From Bilabrum cf. latius (lineage: Eukaryota; Bigyra: Bicosoecida; Bigyra; Bicosoecida), in NCBI GenBank assembly GCA_965178125.1, contig CBCXTV010000018.1:1-29282 (forward strand): 29,282 bases of DNA, given 5' to 3'. Under the pieces are notes generated by a model. It was not told the DNA's origin. It saw only the letters and a list, made by a program, of their open reading frames with translations, and searched no databases. Below, piece after piece: positions 13,925 to 24,269 of this stretch. Both the position numbers and the translations under genes were made by a program. Numbering within the stretch: position 1 is the first letter of the stretch; each line of letters begins with the position of its first letter.

Positions 13925-15933
13925 GGCCACAAGCGCACGCCCACGGGGAAGGCAGGATGCCCGCGCGCACTCGGGGCGGGTCGAGCGACCGGGCCGGGCT
14001 CGGGGTCTGGCACAGCTGCATGCGAGGTGCTCCGGGTGCGGCCTCGCCAAGGCGCCGCGGCGGCGCTCGGCGCGACATCGCCGGGGCCCCTGGCTCCCGG
14101 TCGTGGCACCCGGGGGTGGCCGCCGACTGGAACATGCACCAGCAGGCTTCGAAACAAGAGTTCGATGGGGATGTCCCTGCGGGCTGGGAATATGGCTTGC
14201 AGCTGCGCCAAGCTGGGAAGGCTTGCTGGTGCGGGCGCGAGGGGCGGAGACCCCAGGGCCGCGAGAAAGCGCCGCGAGGTGGGGGGCCCGTCGTGCAAGC
14301 CGCAGAGAGCGAAGGCCCTGGCCCAGGACCGAGAGCTGAGGACCCCGTTGAGGCTCATTCCCAGCACACCCAAAACGTCTCGCACCCCCAGCTCCGCCCG
14401 CCCCCTGCGCAACTGCAGCTCCACATACCGACCCCGAATGTGCTGTTTCAAGGCCGCAAATACTGCGACATCCAAAGGCTGTAGCCATCGGGTCGCGGAT
14501 GCTGGTATCAAATGGTAGCGCAAGCCTGCTGCAGCAACGGTCTTCATGACCGCCGGTGCCGAGTGGACGGGGCATGCGTCAAGGCTGAAGATGAAGACCC
14601 TCCCATGGGCGACGGGTTTCAAACAGGCGGCCAGGAGCCGCACGATGTCGCAGAGCACAGCGGCATTTAGCCACGCCGACTTCCGGCGAATGAGGAAGAC
14701 CCTGTCTTTCCGGCCGCGCACGAAGTCAGCCGCCACACCCTGAGGCACAAGGCGGTCGTTGGCCACCAGAATCTGGGGGAGAAGAGGCTGTATTTCTGGA
14801 GTGTCGGTGACAAATGCGCAGAGGGAGAGACACCCACGCTGAGCATTCAGGCTCACTTTCTGCTCCAACGCCGTTCCCCGGCCGCCGGGGCCGGGGAGCG
14901 CCACTGCGCCGCGAGGGGCGCCTGGATACAATCGAATGGACGTTTCGTCCATGTTGATCCTGACGACGGCGGAGCCCGGCGGCCTCTGGGCGGACAGGAA
15001 CGCGTCCCACTGGAAGCACGCCATGGCCTGTCCATAAACGGCCCCCGGGCCGCCGCCCGGCCGCAAAACGGGGGACCGGAAATGGCCGCCAAATCGGGCC
15101 CGCCCTATTAAAACCCATACTAGGCGGCCGCCAAATGGCGGCCAGAATCGGGCCCCAGTTTTTTCCCGGGTCGGCCCCGGGGCCCGTTTCCAGGGACGCC
15201 CCCCCCGGGCCCCACGGAGCCCCCCCCGGGCCCTTTTGCATGGGCCGAGCCCTGGTGACACCGCAACGGCCTTCTCCCGCAACACGGTGGCGCCCAGAGC
15301 AGGCCCGGGACGGGCTGCTGCCCAGCGAATGCCCCAGCGCCGACGCCAGCGCCGCACCCACTGCCGCGCCCCTCTCGGGACTGTCGTCGCCGGCGCGGCC
15401 AACGCGGCATCGCCCCTCCAGGCCCCTGGCTCTGGATGCTTCCAGCGAGCCCACACCTGGCTGTAGCTCGGCGTCAACCCCTGGGCCCGGTTGACGTCCG
15501 CGACCCATGCCGTCAGAGCCCGCTCGCGGCAATACTTTTCCGCTGCTTTTGCGGCTGCGGCGTTCGCCTCTGCGGCGGCCAGATCTGCCGGCGGCGGCTT
15601 GAGGCTCGGGGCGCCCCCTTCGCTGGATGATGCCGCCGCCGCGTCGGCGACGGAGCGACCCCCTGCGAGATAGGCCGCCGCAGCCTTCTCGCCATCCGCG
15701 CCGCCGACGCGGCGAGCAACGCAACTCGCCACTTCAGCCCGGCGCGGCTGCCTTTTCCGCTTGCCGGCCCCTCGACGGGCCTCGTCCGCCAACCGGCGGA
15801 GTTCTGACCGCACCGCCGCTGCATCAGCGGCGGCTTTCCGGCGCTGCTCTCGCAAGTGCGTCAGGCCGCCCGGCTTTGCCGGGCCAAGACGTGCAAGGTG
15901 GTCGGCCATATCCGAAAACGGGGTTCGAGGCAA
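13891..15933 (-). CDS. DDE_1 (pogo/Tc1-like) transposase, longest copy
   Basis: This open frame of 680 residues starts at 15933. Residues 1-75 are basic (possible DNA binding) and 80-165 alanine-rich. About 205-305 is low-complexity GC-rich sequence that looks like a retained intron or insertion. The catalytic core is clear: INMDETSIRLYPG (D329), then FSLDACPVH (D452), then IPASATRWLQPLD (D488). The last two aspartates are 35 residues apart, as expected for a DDE_1-family cut-and-paste transposase. The NMDET form is what I associate with dinoflagellate copies. Residues after about 595 run into low-complexity sequence, so the true C-terminus may differ. The downstream coiled-coil gene overlaps. 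I saw no terminal inverted repeats assignable to it. Confidence 0.85.
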   Translation of the reverse strand: MPRTPFSDMADHLARLGPAKPGGLTHLREQRRKAAADAAAVRSELRRLADEARRGAGKRKRQPRRAEVASCVARRVGGADGEKAAAAYLAGGRSVADAAAASSSEGGAPSLKPPPADLAAAEANAAAAKAAEKYCRERALTAWVADVNRAQGLTPSYSQVWARWKHPEPGAWRGDAALAAPATTVPRGARQWVRRWRRRWGIRWAAARPGPALGATVLREKAVAVSPGLGPCKRARGGLRGARGGRPWKRAPGPTREKTGARFWPPFGGRLVWVLIGRARFGGHFRSPVLRPGGGPGAVYGQAMACFQWDAFLSAQRPPGSAVVRINMDETSIRLYPGAPRGAVALPGPGGRGTALEQKVSLNAQRGCLSLCAFVTDTPEIQPLLPQILVANDRLVPQGVAADFVRGRKDRVFLIRRKSAWLNAAVLCDIVRLLAACLKPVAHGRVFIFSLDACPVHSAPAVMKTVAAAGLRYHLIPASATRWLQPLDVAVFAALKQHIRGRYVELQLRRGRAELGVRDVLGVLGMSLNGVLSSRSWARAFALCGLHDGPPTSRRFLAALGSPPLAPAPASLPSLAQLQAIFPARRDIPIELLFRSLLVHVPVGGHPRVPRPGARGPGDVAPSAAAAPWRGRTRSTSHAAVPDPEPGPVARPAPSARGHPAFPVGVRLWPWRPRPPPRPP
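14081..14100. repeat. Mini-hairpin, arms CCGGG/CCCGG
   Basis: Core at 14086-14095, near the C-terminal end of the transposase frame. A related element with CGGG/CCCG arms is at 13639-13656 in the coiled-coil gene. Confidence 0.8.
15143..15264. other. 122-bp segment absent from unit A transposase
   Basis: Unit A joins 227 directly to 228 where unit B has this segment, with a 2-base microhomology at the join. It lies in the intron-like part of the transposase frame. It includes GGGCCC-rich sequence resembling the foldback spacer blocks. It has no GT-AG ends that I can see. Confidence 0.7.
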
Positions 15934-16278
15934 GACGCCGGCGACTCAGTGGATGCCCTCGCCCGACCAGGGCCTGTCGAATGTAGTAGCCGGGATGCTT
16001 CCTGCGCCCAACCCCCTTTACCTGCCAGACACCCTTGTCATGGCTCCCGCACTGTCCACGGAAATGGGGAGGGGGCTTATGACTGTACCAGTGTCGAACC
16101 CCTGCGAACAGGGTTCCGCCTTTGACCCGTCATGGGGCTTGGGCCCGAAAGGGTCCCGGTCCCCGGCCCGCTGGCCCTGGGATACCTGGAGCCCCTGAGC
16201 TGCCTGTGCCGAGGCCCCTGGCTCTCGGGCGCCCCGCTCGTAAGAAAAGTGCTGGCCATGGCTTACCTGATCACATGA

Positions 16279-16605
16279 TCACTTGGGCTCGCACAAGCTC
16301 GGGGGCAGGGGGCGGGCGGGGGGGGGGGCATGACGGAGGCCTCGCGGCGAGTTGGGGGTGGGTCGGAAGGAGTCCATGCCATTGCGCGGTCCGCTCTCAG
16401 GGCTTTTCGCCGCCCGGGCGTTCCACGCAGAAGCGCCCTTCGGCGCGCAGGCGGAGTCTGCGGGGCGGGGCGGCGGCGGCCCGCCGAGCGGCGGCGCCTC
16501 CGCAGGCGGAGCCGCCGGGGTCGGCGGGCAAGGGGGCGCTCGGAAGCGTCGAGCGCCCCAAAGTTGCAGGAGCTCGCGGGCAACCGCGATGCTCGGTGTT
16601 GCCAT
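16279..16605 (-). CDS. Possible proline/arginine-rich ORF (unit B copy)
   Basis: Counterpart of 1206-1547, with the same MATPSIAVARELL start at 16605. A one-base difference in a G run gives a different C-terminus and a stop at 16279. The instability of the frame between copies weakens the case for a gene. Confidence 0.15.
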   Translation of the reverse strand: MATPSIAVARELLQLWGARRFRAPPCPPTPAAPPAEAPPLGGPPPPRPADSACAPKGASAWNARAAKSPESGPRNGMDSFRPTPNSPRGLRHAPPPARPLPPSLCEPK

Positions 16606-16916
16606 GACTACTGTACCTGAGATGCGAGTGCCTGCGTTCCTGGGCTGCACCCCGGTGAACAGACCAGGCCCCTGGCTCTGGCGACCCCACCCCCTCCAGC
16701 CCCAAAACTTCTCGGCCATGGACTGCCCTCGTGCCCATGACCCTGACGCCCGCCAGCCCGGCCGACCACCCGTCCCGCCGTCCAGCCGGCCACACCGCCA
16801 CACCGGCCCCTCTGCCTGCCCGCCCGCCCGCTCTCCTGCCCGGCCGCCCAGCCACCCTCTCGCGTCCGACTCCCTTTACCAGGACAAAACGTCCCCGGAG
16901 CACGCTTGAGGGGCGA

Positions 16917-16954
16917 CCCGGTTCCAAGGCCCAATCCCGGTTCCAAGGCCCAAT
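16917..16954. repeat. 19-bp tandem duplication specific to unit B
   Basis: CCCGGTTCCAAGGCCCAAT occurs twice in a row here (16917-16935 and 16936-16954) but once in unit A (about 1859-1877). It is not a homopolymer event, so it is less easily explained as base-calling error. Confidence 0.8.
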
Positions 16955-17096
16955 GCTGACAGACAGGGTGCTGCTGATGCCTCCCTCGTGTTGCTGCTGG
17001 CGCTGGCCCCTGGCTCAGCCGCTCGCGGCAGCCCTCGCGGAAGCTGCTGGCGCTGGCCCCTGGCTTCCCCTGCCCCGCGCCGGCCCTCAGTCGTCG

Positions 17097-18865
17097 GCGC
17101 CGTCGGCGTCGTCCACCACGCAGTTGTCGTACCAGTCGTCGCCAAGGAAGTGCGACCAAACTTCGTAGTTGAACATCTGGCGCAGGGCCAACGTCATGGG
17201 GGGGAAACTCAGGGAGGCACTCTGCTCCACCTCCACTGGTTTGTACCACGCTGTGTCCCAGTCCTTGGAGCTGTCTCGGGTGTGCGGGGGGGGGGGATGC
17301 CGAGGGGGGCGATCTGGCCGGAAAGATCAACCTGATGAGCCCCGGGGCCTCGGGCCTTTTCCGGGTCTTTCCCTCTTTTTTTCGCCGCCGGTCCTTGGCG
17401 CCGGGGTCTTGCGAGAACCGCCGACGGCAGTACATCCGCACTGCCTGCCGTCGCTTCCGACGGGCCCCATCTGTCGCCCACCTGTCGCCCTCGGGCACGT
17501 CCTCCCAGAGCGGCGTGGTCGCGAAGACTTCTGCGAGGCGCGTGATGGGACACGGCCTGCAACCTCTCTGGAGCCTGAAACCGTCGGGGTCGAACCTAAC
17601 CCCCGCTAGCCCCGCCGCCGGATCCTCGTCGACGTCCCCCCTGTTTTTTCTTCTTCCGGGGCCTCTGGCTCCCGGATCTCGAGGAGGCCGCTGCCTCAGC
17701 CCGAGGGGCCTGCCGCCAGTACGCGGCCTCCTGCTGCTGGGTAAGCTTCGGGCCTACCCACTGGCCCCAGTAGTCCAGCCACCAGCGGTTCCACAACCGC
17801 TGCTGCCACACTGGGTCATGCCAGTGTGTGGGGGGCGATTCGGTGACCCAATGGAGATTCGGCGCGTTCAAGTCGAGCTTGCAAATCCATTCGGGACCCC
17901 CTGAGGACCGGGGGAGGCCCAAATACGGTTGCCCGAACGTGCTGCAACGCACTCCGATGCCCTTCTCGCAGCCGGAGACATGGGCTCTCGAATGAGCCCA
18001 CCCAAGCGACGGGTACAAGAAGCAACTGCCGACACTTTCGTCGGGCGTTTTGGCAGCGTCCATCAGGAACCATTGCCTCAACAAGAGGTCACAATGCTCC
18101 GGCTTTCTGCCGCTGGAGCCACGGCAAGTACTCGCGGGCGAATGCTGGCGTGAACAGGACCATCATGGATCCATGTGGACGGCTGCTGCCTCTTCGGCCC
18201 TTGCCTGTGCGACCGTCCCAAGAGGCCCAAATCATGTTACCGCGGGCATGTCTGTCGGCCTCCGTGGCCATGTGCACAAGGTCAATGAGCTCTGGGCTGG
18301 GACGAGTCTCCGGGAAATCGGGCGACCAACCGAAGAAAGTTCTCCCCTTCCCGCGGGTCTCCGGCCCTGGCTCGAAGCACCGGACGCGGCAGTCTCCGGG
18401 GGGGTGGGGCTTCCGGGGCTCGACAGAGGAGGAGCCCCGGGCTTCAGAGGCCCCGGCGGGCGGGGGGGGAGGGGCCGTTCCGGCCGGCGTGGGCTGGTGG
18501 GCCAAGAGCTTCTGCATGAGAGTCTTGGGGGGTCTGGACCCCTCGTCTTCCGCGTCGGGAATGCTTTCGACTTCGTCGCACCAATCAGGGGGAGTCACTT
18601 CCCCCGGTTTTTTCTCGGGCTCCTCTTGCGGTGGCTCCTGGCTCTCCGTCGCGCCGGCTGCGGAGGCCCCTGGCTCTCCGTCCGCCAGCCCGGCCTTCTC
18701 CGCGGCCTCGGCGCGGATGAGGTCGAGGAAGGACTCGTAGCCCGCCTCCTGCCAGTTCGCGCCCTGCTTCGCGAAGCAGTCCCTTTCGTAGATGCGCATG
18801 TCCGCCTCGCAGAAGATGAAGAGCGTGTCACTTGGGTATCGCGGGTCGAGGACATACGGCAACAT
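17097..18865 (-). pseudogene. Gene C, multiply frameshifted (unit B copy)
   Basis: Same gene as 2011-3833, with the same start (18865) and acidic tail (stop 17097). It differs by a 40-bp loss between 17925 and 17926 (the join after AAAT) and small insertions near 17982-18003 and 18105. Several one-base changes break the frame into at least three segments. The G run near the C-terminus is 11 bases here against 24 in unit A. Confidence 0.7.
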
Positions 18866-18984
18866 GACGTCCTGTGATGTGGGCGGGCGGCCGGGTGTGA
18901 GCGGGCATGTGTGGCGTGGGGGGACAGGCGGGCTGGCGGCTGGGAGCGGGCAAGAGGGTGTGGGCGGGGCGGGCTACGTTTTCG

Positions 18985-19756
18985 TCAATGGTCCCTCCAG
19001 AAGTAGAAGCCGGCTTCTCGCGGCTGGCACTTCGGCTCCCTCTTCGCGCACCTCCCCAGCATCTCCAACGCCACGCACGGACGCAGTCGGATGCTGTGGT
19101 AGGGCAGCTGCGCCTCGGCCTGCTCGTCCTCGTTGGGTGAGGACGATGACCTGATCATGGCCGAAATGGGGGAGGGGGGTTGAGCTACACTGTGGGCTTT
19201 GGAGTCGCTCCGTCGCGACGCTCTTCGCGGAGGCCCCTGGCTCTCCGGCTCACTAGCGCCGCAAAGGCCCGGCATCCCCCTCCCGCGCCCGCCCCCCCGA
19301 CCCCACCGTTTTCCCCCCCGACCCGCCCTCCCCAAAGCGGAGGCCCCTGGCTCTCCGGCTCCAAGCCTGAACTGAGGAGACCCCCGCCAGTGTTTGACAC
19401 GAGCCAACCTGTACGGGTCGGCCCTCGATCACTCTCAATCCCTTGGGGCCGTCAAAGCGGATGGGCTTCGCACTGAGGATCTCCCGAGCGTATTCGACAG
19501 CGGCCCGCTGGAACTCCCGCGCCCGGAGATCCCGCTTGTACTCCCGCTCGCGGACCGTCGGGCCCAAGTCGTCCGCTGTCGTCGCGAGCTGGGACCGGGC
19601 ATCCGCGTCGCGCTCCGCCGCTGCCGCCACCCACCTCCCGAAGCTGTCACCTGTGTTCCCCCGCGCGTCTCCTCCTGGTGGCGCTCGTAGACGCCGGCGA
19701 CCCAGGAGTCGCTCCCCCCCTTCGGGCCCCCCTTTGCCGCGGCCCTTTCGCCCCAT
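18985..19756 (-). CDS. Gene E (unit B copy)
   Basis: Counterpart of 3953-4717, starting MGRKGRGKGG at 19756 and ending FYFWRDH at 18985. Small indels near 19660-19730 change the frame over about 20 residues and then restore it, so unit A is the better guide there. One extra base near 19133 shifts the frame upstream of the last exon. The intron-like middle and its two mini-hairpins are conserved. Confidence 0.55.
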
Positions 19757-19933
19757 CACAGCGGGCACGAGCGCGCTTGCACGAGTTCGCTGGGGGAAAA
19801 GCCTCGCGCACGTTTGAGGCTGGAGGCTGAGGTACGGGATGTCTGCACCGCGCCTGTTTGGCGGAGCTCCTGGCTCCCCCGGCAGCCAGGGCCCCTGGCT
19901 CCTGGCATGCCGGATGCTAGCCCATGCCCATCC

Positions 19934-20354
19934 TCACGCTGTGCGCGCACTTCGAGACAATTCAAGGCCCGAGAAGGCCGTTGTGGCGATTCTGCGATCG
20001 AAGCGTGGGCCGTGACTCAAACCGCTTCCCAACCACCATGACCGCCGGCAAAACTCCTGGGAATGCAACAAGCCAAGGGGAACATCGGACATGTGGCGTT
20101 TGTGGTCCAAGCCACCCCTCCCCAACAATAAAAACAACTGGGTCCCGCCACCGGTCTCGGCTTTCCTCGTCCACTCAAACTGCCCCGACCCTCCCCCCCC
20201 CCCCCCCCCCCCCCGAAGCTGCGAATGGCTAGTCGGATGGTCTTGGTCGATCGGCGGTCGTGCGGGGCACGAACTCTTCCAGCCATCATTCCACTGAGGA
20301 AGCCCCGCCCTGCTCAGGCGGAGGCAAATGCTCCAAAGCACCGTTGTCCGACAT
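19934..20354 (-). CDS. Gene D1 (unit B copy, frame-disturbed)
   Basis: Counterpart of 4890-5301, with its ATG at 20354. One extra A near 20328 disrupts the conserved EHCLRLS segment, and the C run is 22 bases (20193-20214) against 14 in unit A. The conserved C-terminal strand region is intact in its own frame. Confidence 0.45.
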
Positions 20355-21484
20355 GTCTGGGGGCGCGCTGCAACCAACAACACCGGCATGGAATGACTCT
20401 GGCGTGCTCGCATGTTGGCAGAACTGCGACTGTTGCTAGTGGTGTGTCGCTCGCGCAGGCCTCCCGGGCCCCTGGCTCCGGGTAGTGCCAGCGCCTAAAG
20501 TTACATACCAAGGTTGCTGTCCTCTGCGGCCCCTGGCGGATTCCCCGGCTCCCGGCCCTCGCGGCCGCTGGCCCTGCGCTCCTGGCTGGCCCCCGGGCCC
20601 CGGTCACTTCACCGCCCCCCGGCCCCCGCAGGGACCGCCCCCATGCACCACCACCCAGGCCCGGGCCTGGCCGCGGACCTGTTTAACCGGCCCGACAGCG
20701 GCAGACGAACCAGCGGGCCAAAAGATGAATCCAATAAGTCAGGTAAAACCTTTTGGTCCGCCGGCTTCGCGACCCCCTTCCGGCAAATTGGGCCCGGAAA
20801 AGAAGGGCATGGACCGGCCCAGAGCCGGAATCCCTCCCTCCCCCCCCCCCCCCCCTTTTCGCCTCGGCCCTGGACCCCGATTCGGAAAGCTCAAGCACGG
20901 ACGGCTGGAAGCAAGCTGACGGAGATTTGATGCCCGGAAAGAGCGACCCCGACGCCGGGCCCGGGGCCCCGACCCCGGGGCCGGGACCCCGGGCCCGCTC
21001 CGCGTCGCCAGACAAGGCGCAAACAGTGCTGAAATCCCTCGCCTTCCGAGCCGAGCCCGCCCCTGGGGCAGCCCTCGGGTGAATCCGTCCGCCCCCCCGC
21101 GGCATGGATACCGCATCTGGCAGGGCCATACGCCCCCTCCCCCCGACCGCTTGGAGCACGCGCGCGATCGCGCGAGGTGGACGGCTTTCCCGGTCGATGC
21201 TCTCCCCAACATGGAACTCCCACATGCTGCTAAAAAAGGAAGCGCCAGCAAAAGAAACGGCTGTACAAGAAGTGCGCGAACCCATGGAACTGTACGAGTC
21301 GCAACGCGACCGAGGCCCAGGCTCTCAAAAGCGGGCCCGTCGGTGAGATGTGGGCAGCGAGGACCCTGTCTCTCGCATCCAAACGCCGCCCATGCCTACA
21401 ACCAACGACCCGGCATGCCGCTACAAATCCGGGCCCCTGGCTCCGGAGAAAAAGGAAAGCTGTGCGGCGGGAAGCAAGCGCGCC

Positions 21485-21718
21485 TTAGGGAAGCGGGGCA
21501 ACTTCCCTGGGATCCAAATCGATCGGCTGGCCGACGCTGACCACGATCACCTCAAAAATCCTGTCTTCCTCCGGGGCCCAAACATCAGGCACAATCCTGA
21601 GCTGCATCGTCCAATGCCCCTCCTCGTAGTTCACGTGGAGCACTGTGACCGAGGCACGCTGCATGAGCTGTTCAATCAGCATAATGTCAGCCCTGGAATG
21701 AGGAGGCGGCCACGGCAT
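21485..21718 (-). CDS. Gene F (unit B copy)
   Basis: Counterpart of 6415-6648 with the same 77-residue frame from the ATG at 21718. One substitution near 21636 (C to T on the plus strand) changes one residue in the LRVNYEEGHW region. Because F is open in both copies, it is among the best-supported small genes. Confidence 0.5.
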   Translation of the reverse strand: MPWPPPHSRADIMLIEQLMQRASVTVLHVNYEEGHWTMQLRIVPDVWAPEEDRIFEVIVVSVGQPIDLDPREVAPLP

Positions 21719-22044
21719 GCTTGCGAGCGATCCGACTGCAAACGGGCACGGCGGGCACGAGCGCGCTGGCACGAAGTCGCTGGGGGAGGGCTCGAGGACA
21801 CTTGAGGTAGGAGGCTGAGGTACGGGACATATGCACCGCCCCTGCTGTGCGGATAGGCGCGGCGCGGCCGAGGCCACTGTCGCTCACCTGCGGGACCCTC
21901 GGCGAGCTGCGAGCAGCGCGGACCCTGTCTCACGCATCCGAACGCCGCCCGCGGGCCCAACCACCGACCCCGCCATGCCGCGACAAATCCGGGCCCCTGG
22001 CCCCGGAGACCTAGGAAACCTGTGCGTCGGGAAGCAAGAGCGCC

Positions 22045-22544
22045 TCAGGGACGGGGCGAGTCCTCCCAGTCCGGCCCGTCGCTGTCGCCCCTTTGGTAGA
22101 GGCCCAGGAGGACAACTCCTATGACCCTTGCATTTCCCGGCCATTCGCCCGGGAAGCGCATCAGCACCTCCATACGCCAGTGCGGCTCATCCCAGGACAA
22201 GCGAGGCACCTGCAGCGGGCGACCCTGAAACAACGACTCAAGAGCCCAAACATCGGCCGGCCGGGTCGGATCCCGCACTGGCGGTTTATCATGCGCTGTG
22301 TGCTCGCCGCCCGGCGCTTGCCGCCTCCCTCACTCGTTCAACCACTCGCCGGAGCTTCATATCATCCCTGAGACCGCTAGTACTGGCACTGGCGCCCGCT
22401 CGCCGGCACTGCGCGGCGGCCACAGACGAAGCCCACAGCAAGCCCGCATGAGCAGAAGCACCATGCGAAGCAACAACACAACATCGCCAGGGCTGCGAGG
22501 AGCAACATGTCGCCCGGGGAAGCTTGGTGTGCGAGCTCTCCCAT
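22045..22544 (-). CDS. Gene G (unit B copy)
   Basis: Counterpart of 6974-7475, with the ATG at 22544 and stop at 22045. The Cys-rich hydrophobic segment and the EPHW part are both preserved. Two one-base deletions around 22368-22392 alter the frame of the linker, which also needs a frame change in unit A. Confidence 0.45.
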
Positions 22545-23429
22545 GCTGGCGCCTCAGACGGGACGGAAGACCAGAACCAAAAATGGCTGGGAGGTCCGCC
22601 CTCTGGTCCGGCCCCGGGCCTGGCCGCGGGCCAGTTTTCGCGGCCGGAATCTGGCCGCGAAACCGGCGGACCAAAAGGTGAGACCCAACAGTCGGGTATC
22701 ACCTTTTGGTCCGCCGGTTTGGCGGCCGTTTTCCGGCCGCCAAATTGGGCCCAGAAACGGAGCCCATGGACCGGCCCAGTTCGGGACTCTTTTCCGGCCC
22801 CCGTTCTGGCCTCGGCCGCAACCCCGATGCGGAAAGCCGGGGTCCGCGACCCCGACACCGGGCCCGGGGCCCCGCCGCCGGGGTCCGCGACCCCGACACC
22901 GGGCCCGGGGCCCCGCCGCCGGGCCCCAGACCCCGGCCCGGTTCCGCGCCGCCCCAGAAGGTGAGCCTGTGATGCATTCCCGTGGCTCTCCGAGCCGAGC
23001 CGGCCCTGGGGCCCCTCATGTAGCAAGATTATCGACCATGGGCCCTTTGCTAATCATATGGCATGGCCATCCCGCCCCCTCGCCTCGCCGCCTGGAGCAC
23101 GACGCGCGCGCGGCTCGCCACATGGCGGTTTTCCCGTCGATGCGCTCCCCCACATCCAATTCCACATGCGGCGACATGCATGACACACAAACAAGAGAAG
23201 CTGCTATACACCGAGTATGCGTGCCGATGCTCCTGTACAGAGGCGCGGCGCGGCCGAGGCCACTGTCGCTCACCTCCGGGCCCCTCGGCGAGCTGCGAGC
23301 AGCGCGGACCCTGTCTCACGCATCCGAACGCCGCCCGCGGCTCGAACCACCGACCCGCCATGCCGCGACAAATCCGGGCCCCTGGCACCGGAGACCAAGG
23401 AACCCTGTGCGTCGGGAAGCAAGAGCGCC

Positions 23430-23739
23430 TCAGGGACGAGGCGATTCCTCCCAGTCCGGCCCGTCGCTGTCGCCCCTTTGGTAGATGCCCAGAAGGACAA
23501 CTCCAATGACCCCTGCATTTCCCCGCCATTCGCCCAGGAAGCGCATCAGCACCTCCATACGCCAGTGCGGCTCATCCCAGGACGAGCGAGGCACCTGCAG
23601 CGGGCCACCCTGAAACAACGACTCAAGAGCCCAAACATCCGCCGGCCGGGTCGGAGGCGGGAACGGCTTGGCTACGAGCGCCCCGAACGCAAGGGGCACA
23701 CCGGGCCACGCACGCGTTCCCAGGGAGCTCGCCGGCGAG
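23430..23739 (-). CDS. Gene H exon (unit B copy)
   Basis: Counterpart of 8360-8667. The frame from the acceptor-like CAG (23740-23742) to the stop at 23430 is open, with the same EPHW core. Small indels upstream of the core change the first residues. Confidence 0.45.
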
Positions 23740-23989
23740 CTGTCAAAAGCACACTTGGGGCCGAAGGCTGCCGTACGGGACGCTGGTACCCGCGCGTCCA
23801 GGGCCCCTGGCTCCTGGCTGGCCGTGCGTCCAGGGGCCCCTGGCTCCTGGCTGGCCGTGCGTCCAGGGCCCCTGGCTCCTGGCTGATGCGACCCGCGCCG
23901 GGCCACATCAGGGCCACTGGAGGCCGCTGCGGAGATTGTGCTCTCGGAGAGTCGCACCCTGCGTCAACGAGCAACCCCAACCACCACAG

Positions 23990-24269
23990 CAAGCGCTGGC
24001 AAAACTCCAGGGACTCGAGGACGCCTATGGGCACCTTGGCATTCGGGAACTGTCGATCCAGCCACAAAAAAACTCGGGCCCGCTGACGATCTGCGCTTTC
24101 CTCGTTCACACGCAGCTGCCCCGACCCCCGCAGTAGCAGCGAACGGCATGGTCAAGAGGTCCGTCTTGATCGTTCCCGGCGGGCGCTGGCGCTTCCATTG
24201 CTCATACAACTGTAGACCCCCCGCCCCGCTCAGGCGGAGGAAATGCTCAGATGCCTGCTTGTCCGCCAT
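23990..24269 (-). CDS. Gene D2 (unit B copy, frame-disturbed)
   Basis: Counterpart of 8835-9191, with its ATG (MADKQASEHF) at 24269. One extra C in the run near 24125 shifts the frame before the GQLRV segment, so only the first 50 or so residues share one frame. The rest is intact in the next frame to LEFCQR. Confidence 0.45.

Larger units (their letters stand above)
1..14915. repeat. Tandem unit A (about 15 kb)
   Basis: Bases 1 onward recur from 14916, and gene order and orientation are identical in both copies. Offsets between matching landmarks are about 15.03-15.09 kb once inside the unit (coiled-coil stop 13397 and 28476; Rep stop 10306 and 25384). Base substitutions between copies are rare. 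Indels are frequent and often fall in homopolymers. The start at base 1 is only the window edge, not a biological boundary; it falls inside the transposase gene. Confidence 0.95.
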
